From Amphirosellinia nigrospora (taxonomy: Eukaryota; Ascomycota; Sordariomycetes; Xylariales; Xylariaceae), in the NCBI GenBank assembly GCA_004123355.1, contig SCHM01000003.1, forward strand, positions 744,001 through 808,000: DNA of 64,000 nt, in the 5' to 3' direction. This document shows, piece after piece, positions 48,335 to 60,866 of the stretch (its first letter is position 1; every line of letters begins with the position of its first letter). The position numbers and the translations under genes were made by a program. The notes beneath the pieces were generated by a model. That model ran no database searches. It saw only the letters and a program-made list of their open reading frames with translations, and had not been told where the DNA came from.

Positions 48335-49258
48335 ATGAAGACCACGGGTGTAATGATGGCCGCCTTGGCGGTTGCTTATGCCGCCGCCCCAGACAAGTCA
48401 TTCAAGCTCCCAGTTCTGCAGTCCGGATATGCTAGATCCTGCCGAGGCGCCGATACATTGACCGTTTCTTCAACGCCCAAGGCACTCACTTGGCGCTTTT
48501 CAGACTTCGGGTCGTCATACCCGGACACCTCCGGGTCTAGTGTGATGTACTGCGTTATGGTAAACAATCTTGGCGACCCCCCTGAGGGCTGGCGCTTCGC
48601 AGTTGATAATGTGGAGATGACTGGCAAGGGGAAGCTCACTGGCGGTGCCCAGCTTGACCAGCTAGGAACATGGCTAGCCTTGAGCGTGGCCTATGTAACA
48701 AACCCAGGGGCAAGCGTCAAAGAACTTATCTGGGGTTGAGATCTGGCGGTGGGGTATGTGTCTCTCGGAGAGAACTTTTCTTGTCAATATCCCTGTCCAT
48801 TCCTTGCTCTATAAAAACTAAACATGATTTGTTAGACTGAGTACGATGTGCGCAATACAACTTTGACTCCGATGAAAAAGACCTCGACGGCGAGTTCAAC
48901 ATCAAAGTCCCAAGCAAGTTGGACAACTGGTCACCTTGTTGGCCAGGGGATGGTGAGTATTTACAAGCATTGCTCGGTGTGCTAAAGGCTAACTATGGCT
49001 ATCGTAGTCAACAGCGACTTATACGAGATCGAGCTTAGTCATCAGACCTACTTCTACATGGGGAAGACAGTTAATGCAACTGACCCCAAAGGCAACATTG
49101 ACGAAAACTTCCAGGTAGCGATAAACTTGAAGGGAGCAATGTGATCCGTCGGTAGACAAGCTCTCGGAATGGGGAAAGGAGGTTGAGGTGTCTCCAAACT
49201 GGGCTCCAAACTACTGCAAGGACCCGGAGAAGCGAGTATCACGAGTAGCTCGCCATTA
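48335..49258 (+). CDS. Secreted protein, DUF4360-like
   Basis: Begins with a signal peptide (MKTTGVMMAALAVAYAAA) followed by a Cys-containing beta-rich domain with ARSCRGADTLTVSS, LTWRFSDFGSSYPD, YCVMVNNLGDPPEGWRF. This order of a short Cys loop, a sheet and an NxxL-PxGW(F) strand resembles fungal DUF4360 proteins, small secreted proteins of unknown role. Later exons: CAQYNFDSDEKDLDG, with intron 48953-49007 (55 nt, phase 1), then SDLYEIELSHQTYFYMG, EQCDPSVDKLSEWG and a Cys near the C terminus, stopping at 49256-49258. An intron from gtatgt at 48754 to about 48842 is likely, but its junction frame is unclear. One base appears extra in a GGG near 49132. It may act at the cell surface or as an effector. 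Confidence 0.6.
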
Positions 49259-49809
49259 AGCCACTGTCGGAAGATCAATGAAATTTCTGTATATAGTCAA
49301 GTTATTCCACAAACGTAGGTTTGGAGGTCTTTGTGCAATGTCAACTGTCTATTACCTACATTATGGATAGGGTTCTTGACACTCACATATAACATTCTAT
49401 TACCCGTAAGCTCGTCTTCCAATCTATGACATAGATCCATGTAATAGGCGTCCTGATCAAATACGTATTAAGGTTTTGCCGCTTTCATCAAGAAGTTAGT
49501 CTAATCATTACATTCGATAGTCTATAGCAATTAGTTGCCCCTTATCCCACTTGTCAACCTCAACATCTGTCTTTACCTAGAATTGTTGAGCATACCCGCT
49601 AGCAACTAAAAGGAAACCATGGGCTACAAATAAGAACTTGTTAATACCCTAAGCAATAATCGTTATGTTATAGGATATGATAGACGTTGTATAATTTATG
49701 ATTGTCGGCATTCTCATCAAACCGATTTTAGAAGTGTTTACCAATTTACTTGACGTTTAAAAACTGATTATACGACTTAGTTCAGTCTTATTCGCTCCCG
49801 ATCTCTTAT
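49259..49809. other. Intergenic between convergent genes
   Basis: AT-rich; no coding signal or repeat recognised. Confidence 0.5.
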
Positions 49810-50585
49810 CTAGTATATTTCAGCTTCATTACTAGCGATATCGACGCCCTCATCCAACTTCTTCTTGGTTGTATTCTCACGGCCGCCAAAACACCTAGAA
49901 TCGTGATGCACACTAGAAAGGGAATGCCAATACCAAGCCCAATACTAATTCCCAATCTCCATTTATTATATTCGATTTGGCGACCTATCTTGATCTGGGT
50001 TTGGGTATAATCATCCATGACGTGTGATTGTACGGTGAATTGCTGGGACAGAACCACGGGGAAATCGTTTCCCAGCCCTACTGCTTCCGGCTGAGAAATC
50101 ACGAGCAGATTCCCACTGTATTGACTAGCATCGAACCACGCGGCTTCCGGAGACATATTCGGTGCTTGAGCTGTAGGGAAAGAAGCGAGGATATTTCCAG
50201 GATTGAAGATATACTCGGACGCTGTCGTATCTACATAAATACCAAGGTAAGAACATGTTTAAGTTTGAAACGTGAGAGTGAATGGGGGCAGTTACTCATT
50301 TCCCATATTACGCTGTCCATCTGCCATTGAATTCGCACCGGAGCGTCAACCTGTCCATCAGCTCCAAATACCCAAGAAATCGTGTAGTTGGTACCGCCGA
50401 AGAGCACTAGGGTTGAGCTGAGTTTTTGGAGCCGGAAGGTGGACGACATGCTTCCTCATGATCTTGATAGCATTTCCCGAAGGATGTCAAGCACAATTGG
50501 GCCTGGGGGCAGTCTAATGAGACGCTCGTGCTGATGTAGCGTACGCGAACAGCGTAGTGGCAAATTTGAAGCAAGAAATCTTCAT
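49810..50585 (-). CDS. Secreted/single-pass plasma-membrane protein
   Basis: The ATG at 50585 gives a signal peptide (MKISCFKFATTLFAYATSA). A Cys-rich bit (CPQAQLC, CYQDHEEAC) lies in a different frame near 50500-50440. Then comes an extracellular part with LVLFGGTNYTISWVF and VRIQWQMDSVIWEM, intron 50231-50295 (65 nt, phase 1), EYIFNPGNILASFP, a transmembrane helix LGISIGLGIGIPFLVCITIL, and a short cytoplasmic tail. The best tail (KKKLDEGVDIASNEAEIY) is one base out of frame near 49890, at a CC. Several such shifts make the exact protein uncertain. The layout (signal peptide, NYT-rich ectodomain, one helix, short acidic tail) resembles fungal Mid2/Wsc-like wall sensors, but I cannot assign one. 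Confidence 0.55.
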
Positions 50586-51020
50586 GTTATTGATTTCCTT
50601 AAAAAGACTGACTGTTGTAGACAGACAAAATTTTAACGAGAATAATCGTTTCGTTTCTGTTGTTATTACTTCTAGGTGTGTGTTGTTGTGATACAGATGA
50701 AGACCTTGTGCATCGCGAACAAAATTGCAATCCATAGATAAACCAAGTTATCTTTCCCGATGATACGGGAGCATTTAAACTTCATCTAAACACAAGCTAG
50801 CGAATCACGCAGTACGCTGGATAGTCCTCCATGACTGAAGCCAAGCAACTTATACTGTAGAAGTCGCCCCTATACTCATGTAGCGCTTTCAATCGAATCA
50901 CAAGTAATGATGACAGGAGAGGTGATAAGGTGATATTTTGGTCCGCACAAATTTAAATTCATAGAAAAGTAGGCCCATATCATGAAGGATTCTATCTCAA
51001 GGATATCACGACAATACTAT

Positions 51021-51148
51021 GTTGATGTGGCAAGGGCTTGTGTTCAAGTGCTTGGATATTGGAGTTCGATTTAGCTAATAATATTGTTGGGGTCTCTAGG
51101 GACTCTGGTTTCCTAAGTCTGCCTTTAATGTAACCTCGCCCATGCCTC
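51021..51148 (-). repeat. Dispersed repeat, copy 1
   Basis: The minus strand of this segment matches 60952-61080: shared blocks include GGGCATGGGCGA, TTAGGAAACCAGAG, CCTAGAGACCC and ACACAAGCCCTTG. The family is unknown and no terminal structure was found. Confidence 0.7.
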
Positions 51149-53516
51149 CTCGCAGGCCTCCGAAGGTATGACTCCCCAAGAGTCCTTGAGACGGGTCGAG
51201 GCTATTCTAACCAATGCTATTCGGCCAATATGCCTATGGTTCAGCCTACGAAAGTGATCGGAGTGAAATCGGCCTCCTAGGACATCCTAGGACTCTGTGT
51301 GGCTCCTGTGGCTATGTCCTGTGGCTGGTTCGTGTGATACTTAACTAGTCATTTGTTTTAGAAGCGTGGAATCGCATAGACCTAGTACTTCTCGATACCT
51401 TCTAGCAATATTTGTACTACTACGACCCCGGCGTATCAAGATTACCCCGCAGGACAAAAAGGAGGTCCGCAAGCGGTACGGGTAGGGAGGCATTACCCGA
51501 GTTCTGGAGAGCTTACGTATGACGATATAGAGACTTAAAAGAATCCAGACTTCTCTGTGTGTGCACAGATTTAATAGAAACTTCTAGTTACTACTTAGAT
51601 AATATGTTGTGTTTTTATATTTGATAGTTGATCTTTTTACTTAAGTTGATTATGCTTGTATGAATCCTTGGCGAATGACTCGACATGGACGCAGTGTTCC
51701 GGTGGCAATGGTTCGATATATAAGTAGATGCATCAATCATAAGCTGACATGTGGAATTACTTAACCGGGAACATGTAACCTAAACCTATGAAACTGATAT
51801 ATCTGTTGGGTTCTTCGCAATAATATCTTGTCCTCATATTCCTCCTCGTGCTAGATGCATTCCTTTTGAGTATTCGACAAGTTATTCTTATGGTTCTGAA
51901 CAATATCGGATTTATACTTTAAGTGCAAGATGCACTGCAATTGGATGGTTAGTACTCATGGGAGTTTTTTAATCTAGGTGGCCACAATGGCGAGTTCCGG
52001 ACACCAGGCCACGTCATTTCAAGTAGGTTTGGAGTAGAGGAGGTCCCATATGCAAAGTAAAAGTCGCGTCTGGCATATACGATGTGAACATACTGCACCC
52101 TGCTCCATTAGTTCTGAGCCTTTGGCCCGTGACTGGGCTTCTATGTAGAGTACCTTCGCCTGGAATATCTGCACGTAAATCTATAAAACGCCAACTGCAT
52201 CACTGGCGCCATTAAGGCTGCTCACTGGCCCAAGCCCGCTTTCCGCAGCCCATCCGTGCCCTTAAAAGTGACAGGGAATGTCTGTCTATATCTCCAATGG
52301 ACACAATGCATGGGGGAATGTTGGAGAAAACCGGACTAGCAGCGGCAGCAATGATATGATGTGCTGGGGGCTACGAAACTCACAACTAGTTTTAAGCTGC
52401 CGTGCAGGCCGGTTCCGAGCTGCGTCTATCGGCAAGGACTGTATTCTTAGTTGTGCGATAATAATACAAGGGTGCCAGTGGCGAGAGGGAAAGCGTGAAC
52501 CTTGCTCCCGTGTAGAGGGTAGAGCAAATACTCTTTCCTACTCGATGTAGAGGGGGTTGGTCTCGTGCTAAGGACGCAAAGAAATCATCAGGACGAGCGA
52601 GATTCAGAATCATCTACAAAGTTACAAGACATCTTCACGGCGGCGAACAGGAGGGTCTGTTTGATTTTCGTCTCCGGCTCTCACAACAATTTAGTCGTGA
52701 GAAATTAATTAGTCGGTCAAGTAGTTGTGATACCAACCCAACTTCGGTATCTTTCAACATGTCTAATCTGTATACTTCCGAAATAGGGCCCTAAAGGTAA
52801 TCTGATTGGACAAGTGAGATATGGACAGTATTAATACAGTGCATTAAAACGCACGGTGGTTTCCGCTCCCACATCGTCTAACACGCACTGTGCCTCTAGA
52901 CTCCAGCCCGAGCTGCATCTTAGTGCTGGCAGGTAGGGAACATGCCTCGATCTTACATCTCAGCATTCCCTCATCCCGTATTTATGTTGGAGGTTCCTTG
53001 GAATGCTGCACAGGGAAATGGCACCACGCCACGATGCACGAACGTTTCTAGAATGCATTGAATTCGAATCTTGATTTTAGACTGAATGCTTCCGCCACCG
53101 GGGCTTCCCGCTCCCCGGGCAGGCAGACAGGCGGGAGCTCGTCGATCAAACAGGCGCGGCATAGACCGCTTAGGCAACCATATCCGACCGTGCCACGAGG
53201 CTCTTGAGTTTTAAAAGTCAACTAGGCAATCAAGCACTCTTTATTCATACCAGCGACTGTCATCTTGTGAAAGCTTGTAATGGTTGACTCTGGAGTTGCT
53301 TAATTGTTGGCTTTAAATCTAATGGTCTCTACTATAAGCGTTTCTATTGAGCATACCTACTTGGGCTACTTGTATTGTTCTAGGTTAGCTTTTTGAAACC
53401 GTTGACCAGCACAGACCAATTCGAGGCCAGTGCTGTCCGTGACCGGGGTGACAGCTTTGTGTAAGACTATTGGCCAATTGAGTGGGGTCTCAATTAAAAT
53501 TTTACGCGTTAGCTAG

Positions 53517-53533
53517 ACGCGACAATGTCGCGT
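53517..53533. repeat. Perfect 8-1-8 palindrome
   Basis: ACGCGACA, an A, then TGTCGCGT. Intergenic, just after an MluI-type ACGCGT word at 53504-53509. Possibly a binding site; unknown. Confidence 0.65.
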
Positions 53534-55291
53534 TCAAGACGCGCCCTAGACACCACCAACCGCCCCTCATTGACCGTCGCGCCCGTTCGTAGCTTTAGTC
53601 TCCATCTACGATGATAGCGATAGAAACAGCAATTTCACGCTGCTTTATATAAGTTAAATGACTATGTGACTGCCTTATTGCACACCCCGTAAGAATTATT
53701 CACAGAGGCTGCGTAGAAAACGAATATCATTAACGCCGAATCTAACACTAAATTACGAAGCTGATCAGTTTGAATCGAAATATGGTCTATTATTTTCAAA
53801 TGAACCCCCGATTATAATTGTTTCATGGCCCAATACCAAAAGGGATGGCGAAAAGGTGGGTTAAAATAAATTGGTTGTCTGGTCATCAACCACATTCGAG
53901 GGTAATGGGGAAACAAACGGCTGACGTCGTGGGAACCTGGATGCGCCTACTACCCAATATGTAGTGTAAAGTGCGAGGCTTATTAATAGACGGTGGATGA
54001 CGAAAGCAAAGCTGGCCCGGATGATCCCCTGCTTCTTTTCTCATCTTACATACTATGTACTTGTAGAATGGTTGCGGACGGTTCAGGACGTTTCACTGTA
54101 CTGGCCGTCGATCTCACCGGTAAGATTACGACATACACCCGCACCCATTCGACCCATTCGACTTGAAGTGAATGTTTCTACACTTATTACCTCGCTCTGG
54201 CACAATATCGAAGAGGCGTCAGACGCGGCAAGCCTGCTCAAGTGAAGGGTGCTCAGGTGACCCTACCTTTTGAATCGAGGGACACTTGCTACCGTTGTTA
54301 GCCTAACACTAAGAGCGCCAGAGAGAAGGGGTAGGATTGGAATGGGGCAAGCCCAGTCGATAATGCGTTATCTTCGGCACTGAATCGGTCGATCAGGGCA
54401 GTGGTTAAGGTGGTTGCAGCTGTCGGTCGGTTTCTTTTACTTACTTACTTATATGTACTTTAAGTACCTACCTCTACTAAGGTTGCCGCTAGGTATCCTC
54501 GAGCTACCTACCTTGTCCAGCAGGTCGAGTGAGTGGCATAGATATCTACTTTGGTATTGGAATGACTTGTATAATATCTTGCCTCGTCTTCAAAAATAAA
54601 CATGAATAAGCAAACGTGGGCTACCCTACCATCAATAGACGATTGATTAATAGGTAGGTATTATATAATAGTCCCAAGGTTGTGTCGGCACATCTCATCT
54701 ACCCTGGCTTTGCGCCCTTTCCGAGAGTACGACCTGTTGAACGTGTCTGAGTGTGCGACTCGATGCTGATTGGCCATACACCTGCCAGCCCCGCCTTTCT
54801 GACCGAACAGCCTGGGGGTTAGGAGGTACGTACCCATGTACCTCTGTGAATCATGTGGCCCACCTCGAGTTGAACAGGGAGCTGGTCTGGGTGGGTGGTC
54901 CGCCTGCACGCACTTCACCTCCCGTCTTCTAGGTACATTATTGCTCTCCATCCACTCCCAGGCACACAATCCCTTCTCAACCCTCCCACCTTCACCATCG
55001 CCCTGCATTCCTCGTCGTCAATAAAATAAACTATCGCTTTCAATCGACCACTTCTCATTGCGCGACCAACTGCATCGTCTAGACACCAGAACATTGTGAG
55101 ATTTGCTTGGCACCGCCACGCCCGAGCTTGCGCATGTTCTACCGCCTCGTTCGCGCGCTCCAGTGAACCCGGTCGCATTGGGACGCACCCGGTGGCCACG
55201 AACCCCCAACGTCGGCCGCTTATTCCGGGCCCTCGCCATACCGCCTCAGCCAACAACACGTCGCGCGCCCGACTCTTTCATTTGTCCTACA

Positions 55292-56098
55292 ATGTTGATG
55301 CCCTCAGCTCTTTCGTCATGCGACTTGTCGCGCCCACCTGTCACTCGGCTGCAGTCTTCGCTCTTCGCCTCTCCTCCTGCTAGCCCTCCTACAACTCCTC
55401 ACACCACCCTCGGCACCATCGTCAACTCGTGTCGCGCACTACAAACCATGCTTTCTACACCGCCATCAATGCCTACGCAACTCGAGCCCCTTCCTACACC
55501 CCCAATGAGCCATGCGCCATTTCCACCGATGAAGATGCGCCTGCGCCCACGTCCACAAAACGCCAACGGAGACCGAGATCAGCGCTTAAGGATTCGCAAG
55601 CGAACCACAGCACCTCCCCGCGGCCTCAATAAGAGGCGTCGCGCCTTGGACGATGAGATGGGTCGGGGTGACGACGTCGACAGCGACCTAGACATTAGCA
55701 ACTCCGACATAGAAGAACCAGAAGACACGCGCCATACTACACCTACACCCAGCACGCCTAAACGCGCTCGTATTGCTCCAGCCGACCTACCACGTGGCCT
55801 TGAGCGCTCAGATTTTCACGACTTGCATCAACCTATGGCCGAAGAGAATAGGAAAGAAGGCACCGGGGTGGAACGAGAGGTGGACGGTGAACAATGGAGC
55901 GTGGAGGACGACCGTGTATTAGTGGAACTTATTTGCGAAAAGCTCAAGCTCTCCAAATCAGAGTGGCAGGAATGCGCGCGAATGGTCGGCAAGAGCGAAA
56001 ATGGAGTGGAAAGGAGATGGAAAACACTGATAAGAAACGGGGACGTCAGCGTCAAATCAAGAGCCCGGCGAGGCAAGGTGCACGGTACCTGGGGGTGA
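55292..56098 (+). CDS. Myb/SANT-like DNA-binding protein
   Basis: A single clean exon of 268 residues from the ATG at 55292 (MLMPSALSS). The N-terminal 150 residues are Pro/Ser/Thr-rich and probably disordered, followed by a basic patch (RIRKRTTAPPRGLNKRRR), an acidic patch, KRARIAPADLPRGLERSDFH, and a C-terminal helical domain with WSVEDDRVLVELICEK, LSKSEWQECARMVGKS and VERRWKTLIRNG, the three-helix, Trp-spaced pattern of a Myb/SANT domain. It ends with a basic tail. Likely nuclear; targets unknown. The open frame extends upstream to 55103 without ATG, so 55292 is the first good start. Confidence 0.75.
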   Translation: MLMPSALSSCDLSRPPVTRLQSSLFASPPASPPTTPHTTLGTIVNSCRALQTMLSTPPSMPTQLEPLPTPPMSHAPFPPMKMRLRPRPQNANGDRDQRLRIRKRTTAPPRGLNKRRRALDDEMGRGDDVDSDLDISNSDIEEPEDTRHTTPTPSTPKRARIAPADLPRGLERSDFHDLHQPMAEENRKEGTGVEREVDGEQWSVEDDRVLVELICEKLKLSKSEWQECARMVGKSENGVERRWKTLIRNGDVSVKSRARRGKVHGTWG

Positions 56099-59000
56099 TG
56101 CCCAGGGACTCTACTACAAATAAACAAAAATTCTTCTTAATACTCACCTTTCAGAAGCAGCCGCGTGTATTTGGGGCCTCGGCGGCATGGCGGATACTAC
56201 AGGGAATGGGTTTGGCGTTACAAGATCCGGATAAGATACCGTTGCCTATGGGGGTTCTGCCTTTACACTCGAAGAAGATAAATAGCTATCTCAATTGATC
56301 TACAGTCGAGCATCACTTAGACATTTTGCCCTCATCCGTAGTCGACTTCTTCGATTCTATCCCCGTCTACAATTTGGGATTCGCCCCACGGCGGCTCTTA
56401 TCTGCAAGTCATCTTGCACCATCCCAGGGGGGATCAAGAGACATGTTCAACCCACAACCCTTCATCGGGCCAATATGTCCCGTACTAAGTCATGCGCACC
56501 CCTCTCTAGCCCACCACGCCAAGAGAGGGGCGATCACCAGTCCCTATCGTTGTCTCGGAGGCGTCCTCTGTCTCGGGATTATGGACTTTCAATGCCAAAC
56601 TACCCTTCGATATTCCAATCCAAGGCAAAACTCAGCCGGCCTTGGCTATTACAACAACAAACAACAAGGCCAGACACCGGGTGCAGCGCCCTAGGTATAC
56701 AGCTAACCATACATATACGAGGCAGGAAGATGGAGAAGGAGAAGAAGCCTACGTGGCAGCGCATGCGCATGGTATAATGGTTCGATTGCCCGGATTTCTA
56801 CCAATTTTCAGGGTCCTCTTTATCCAAGCTGGATCGGGTAGGTGTGTACTATCTGGAAGCCCACCTTCCAGCTCAAGCAAGTAGGGTCTACTACTATATA
56901 CTATATACTGCGGGCGGGGCCGCCGTCCCTTGACCTGTCAGCCACATTACACTACCTAAATCTACGACATAAACTGGTTTTTCTTTATGCAAGCAATGTT
57001 TCAATCTTGCTTCAGTAAGACCGAATTGTTAGTGAGATATGGACTATATGGAGATGGCAAAAAAGGTAGCCTGCCCTATGTCTTAGTTCCCCCTTAAACA
57101 CTGACACCAGATAGATCTGGGGGTTCGGGAGATGATATGCAGCCGTTCATGAGCACAGGTAAGCTCTAAGACAAATATTCTTTCCCTAGTGTAGTACTAA
57201 CGGTTTTACGAGCTCTTCTTTATATGGGGTTTAAACATGCTAACTGAACATTTACCAAGTGAGCCAGGAACCAGACTTGGTCGAGCGCAGCGAGATACCA
57301 AGTAGACGCCTCACATCATGGATGTGTGTAAAAAGGCATGCATACTGGCAAGGGTGGCATGGGTGGCATAGGGAAATTAACACTGTACGCGACTTGGACA
57401 CATATGGGCACTGTGTGACCCACCCGCACGGGAGGTTGCCGATTGGTGACCAAGCCCATACCCGGCTAGTCTCCAGCTTCTTACTTCTGATCATACATAC
57501 CTCAATTACCATCACGTAACTGAAATCAGCCCCGGATCGTTTAATCTATCTTGTTATGCCGTATATCATTCATTACCCTCAAGGATTCTTCCGATTTACT
57601 TGATGGCTTGCGAGCTCATGGCAATGTTTAAGATCCCTCCGTTTTCGATAGTCATCGTTAGTAAAATGGAAAGTATACGAGAATTCACTACACGTGAGTA
57701 AGGTCAGAAGATTTGCTTATACACATGATGGGACGTCTCGTGTCCTTTCGATAATGGTGATGACTCCACGGCCTATTTCATTTTCAACGGCGGTAACCTG
57801 AATTGCCTCACCGCGTCGCTTATTATTAGGGACAGTTACGTTGTGTATAGCTGATGAAGGCCAACAACAACCATGTGTGCAAGCGGACGGCAAGGCATAT
57901 AAACCTTCCAAATCCCTCTTCATCCTCTCATCTAACCTTGAAGCACACAACGCAGTTCTTTTCCTCAAGCTTCACGTTCTCCCCTCTGCGCATATCATCG
58001 TCATCTAGCACTGTCAGCCCAGCATCGCTTATTCCCCAGTACCATCGTCGCCAGATCCACCGACATGGCGAACCGCAAGCATTCTCCGATTACCGGAGCC
58101 CGAGGCTCTTCTTCCTGGGTGGAAGTACGGTGCCGTCCGTCTTACCTTTATCACGAGGGCTAGGGCTTCACAATACGTCCAACAGCTTCATGTACATAAA
58201 CCAGCCCAATCCACAAATTTGGTTTGGAGCCCTTCGCGCAACACGGCGTACCTGGGCTTCGAGTACCAGAAGAGAGACATCTGAAAACTTTCGCTCGAAT
58301 GCGAGCTAAATAGTGCAAACCGACACGCCTTGACAGCGAAGCATATTGGGTTATTTCCATTTCAAATTTCGGTGCCTATCTACTATCTTCTGAAAAGAAT
58401 GAAGCCGTCAGCGTATAGCAAATAGACCTCATCACACACCAGCCCAGAACGTCTCCCTAAGTATATAGCTTCTACTCATATGAGTGACTTTTGTCGTTCC
58501 GTCGGACAGTAGTCCCGCAGCAGCCCGTGAAAGCCTATTGGGTACCTTGTCTTTGATGACCTTAAAAAATGCAGCTCTGCGGGGGGATTCCAACTCACTG
58601 TCAAACACATACACCCCCTGTAACCCTTCATTTCCTAAAGAATAGGTTGCAAGACCCAATTGATTGCAACGGTACTTACAGTCTTCAGTTAACTAAGTAA
58701 TTCAACAAACCACGCGGGCTGATGCATGTACGTGTTTGAGCCAAAAAAAAAAAAATAAGTTTGCTCGATTCCTGGTGTGGCTTACCCCGTCAAAGGTAAA
58801 CAGAAATATTTATTGGGTATCCGATAGTTCGCGGCTAAGCGTTCCCGAAGACATTACACGCTGCTACGATCTTTTGGCACAGGGTCTCTCATTCAGAATG
58901 TGGTGATCACAAGGCTAGCAAGACATATATTCTGTCCTTATCGTACCACTGTATATCATTGGATATCACATCAGAGAGCTTGCTAGGGAAAACATGTTAT

Positions 59001-59451
59001 GCTAGGTGGAATGTAATTACCCATAGTGACGTGCTAAAGAAGAAAAAGAAGAAAAAGAAAAAAATATCGCTGCATCACCCCCCTCCCGCCGCTTTGTAGC
59101 ACATTGACTGTAGGCTGTCGTGAGCTTACGGGTAGGCACCTTACTTGTCGACGACGAGCTGAACAAAGAAAACCTCATAGTCTCAACCGTGAGCATGCAA
59201 GTAACCAGAAATGTCATGGCACCCGCCTTGGAGATGTTTTACTTCTGATAGTGTCGGGCACAGTACTATACTTCTATGCTCGGCGAGAGATGTAATAGGA
59301 ACAACAGATCATCTTTCATGGTTCTGTTCTTAACATATTGGATAGGTTGACTTCAGATAGCGTATGCAATCCCATTCTATATGAGCCAAAAGGACCTAGC
59401 CCTACATTCATCTCTCTACCTACTTTACTCGTACACGTCCAGCACTACATA
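56099..59451. other. Gene-poor region with two weak coding-like stretches
   Basis: No gene is supported. Around 58065-58280 an ATG (MANRKHSPITGARG) follows a CT-rich leader, and an overlapping frame holds SPSRNTAYLGFEYQKRD, so a small frame-split gene is possible. On the minus strand 58432-58659 looks like a last exon: acceptor ttacag, then VYVFDSELESPRRAAFF and a stop, but no upstream exon was found. Purine and A runs lie at 58743-58756 and 59037-59065. Confidence 0.35.
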
Positions 59452-60745
59452 ATGCTCCGAGGTGATTTATCTAACCTACGGCGACGAGGCGGTGCGTCTT
59501 ACAGCCGCGGGGATTCGTTTCGCGGCTCTTGGCGTGGTAGCAGAGGGGGCTGGCATCATGGTAAGGGCCAAACTTCCAACAAGGGTGACGATACGGCACC
59601 TCTGGGACGCCTAGTCACCGAATTCACCGTAGATGACATTACCAAGTTGGCTACATCCACAAGAGAGGCGCGCATTACAGACTGCTCCTATGCAGCCTCA
59701 TATTCGATAACCGACGAAGAGCCGCTCAGAATTATCGTACCAGGTGTGTTGCTTTACATCACCGAGTGAAATACTACCTTGGGAAACTGACGTCTTCTCG
59801 TTTAGGCCAACCTGCAACTTGGAGGCCTCTACCGCTACCTTGCCAGCTTCCCAGCGATAGTGGCGATTACCTCCGTGATCAAAATGGTGCGCGGTTCCCT
59901 GATTACCCTATGCAGCCAGCTGTTCAAGCCCTGTTCATCCTGAACGAGGCATTCGATCCATCAAGCATCGACATCATGGGCTGTGCAAGCTCTCTTGGAG
60001 ATATCTTGCGATTCGTCAGATCAATCGACTCAACGTTTCGTTTCAACGTTGAGGTGATCGGAAACACGCTTTTCTTAATCCGCAATTGTAAGAGCGCCGT
60101 GATTCCCGATGTTCGTGGCTATGGTCATTCATTTTTGAATGCCTTCACTTCAAGTAACCCTGATAGTGGAATGATCAAGTCCCATCAGCGAGTTGTATCT
60201 TACAATCTCGGAGACTTGAGGTGCTGTGTTGTTTTGAGTGCGACGGTCACTTGGCTGGTGATGATGACCAGGAGACTGTCGTCAAAGACCCATTGTTTGA
60301 CTTATCTCCGCTACCACCAAGCTCAATAGCCACACAGGAGTATGGTCTAAAAGTACATCAAGATTCCATTTTGGAGATTAAGACGAAGTCTCAAGCCCGG
60401 GGAAAGATACAGAAAGACGAACACCTCCCTCGCCTCTAGATACGGCAAATCCCAACTTCATCGCCGCATACCACAACTGCGGGGCCTTTCAAGATGTTGA
60501 AGTCGGCTGTCCCACGGACCAGCCCAGGACTTAGCCATAGGAGCCACACAGACTCCTGGAGACACTGGAAAGTCCTGGAAGGCCGGTACTACTCTGAGGC
60601 ATTTTCGTGGCTGAGATATAGGCATGTTAGCGCAATAACATTGGTTAGAACTGCCGCAACCCCTCTCGAGGAGGCAGAAGTTGTTACGCGGATCTCGCCT
60701 ACGGCTTCAGCCCTCGGCAATTTGTACCATTTTGGGATATATTAG
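59452..60745 (+). pseudogene. Conserved fungal protein (RGG-type N terminus), decayed
   Basis: From the ATG at 59452 (MLRGDLSNLRRRGG) an Arg/Gly-rich N terminus leads to VTEFTVDDITKLAT, ITDCSYAASYSI and IIVPG; intron 59744-59805 (62 nt, phase 1) joins to QPATWRPLPLPCQLP, YLRDQNGARFPDYPMQPA, IDIMGCASSLGDILRFVRS, FRFNVEVIGNTLF, VRGYGHSF and HQRVVSYNLGDL. This is a well-spread fungal family, sometimes mislabelled as geranylgeranyl pyrophosphate synthase in automatic annotations; its role is unknown. After about 60220 the frame shifts (CFECDGHLAGDD in a new frame), a TAG at 60437-60439 replaces the expected Trp after LPRL, and another shift precedes the NFIAAYHNCGAFQDVE block. The C-terminal part is barely recognisable. 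With a stop plus several shifts, this copy looks truly decayed. Confidence 0.65.
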
Positions 60746-60866
60746 CTACACAGGCCTACGGAGGTCCGTTGGGGTAGCCCGAAATCTATGTATATATAGG
60801 CTAGTCAAGTCCCGAGTCCTCTGGAAAGGAATCTAGAGAGCAAGAGGTCCTTTGACGCCATAGCCA

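Larger units (their letters stand above)
50586..55291. other. Long gene-poor region
   Basis: About 4.7 kb. It holds a dispersed repeat copy (51021-51148) and the palindrome at 53517-53533. Open frames at 52278-52550, 52392-52613 and 53997-54245 show no family resemblance. The end of the region is the promoter of the Myb-like gene; TAGGTAGGTA words occur near 54651. Confidence 0.45.

Noticed and set aside
52278-54245. Short open frames in the long gene-poor region
   Set aside because: None has recognisable content or credible splice structure.
57854-58309. Plus-strand frame of 151 codons as a gene
   Set aside because: The Ser-rich first half looks like a CT-rich leader read as protein; the more likely signals are in two other frames, so no single gene model is supported.
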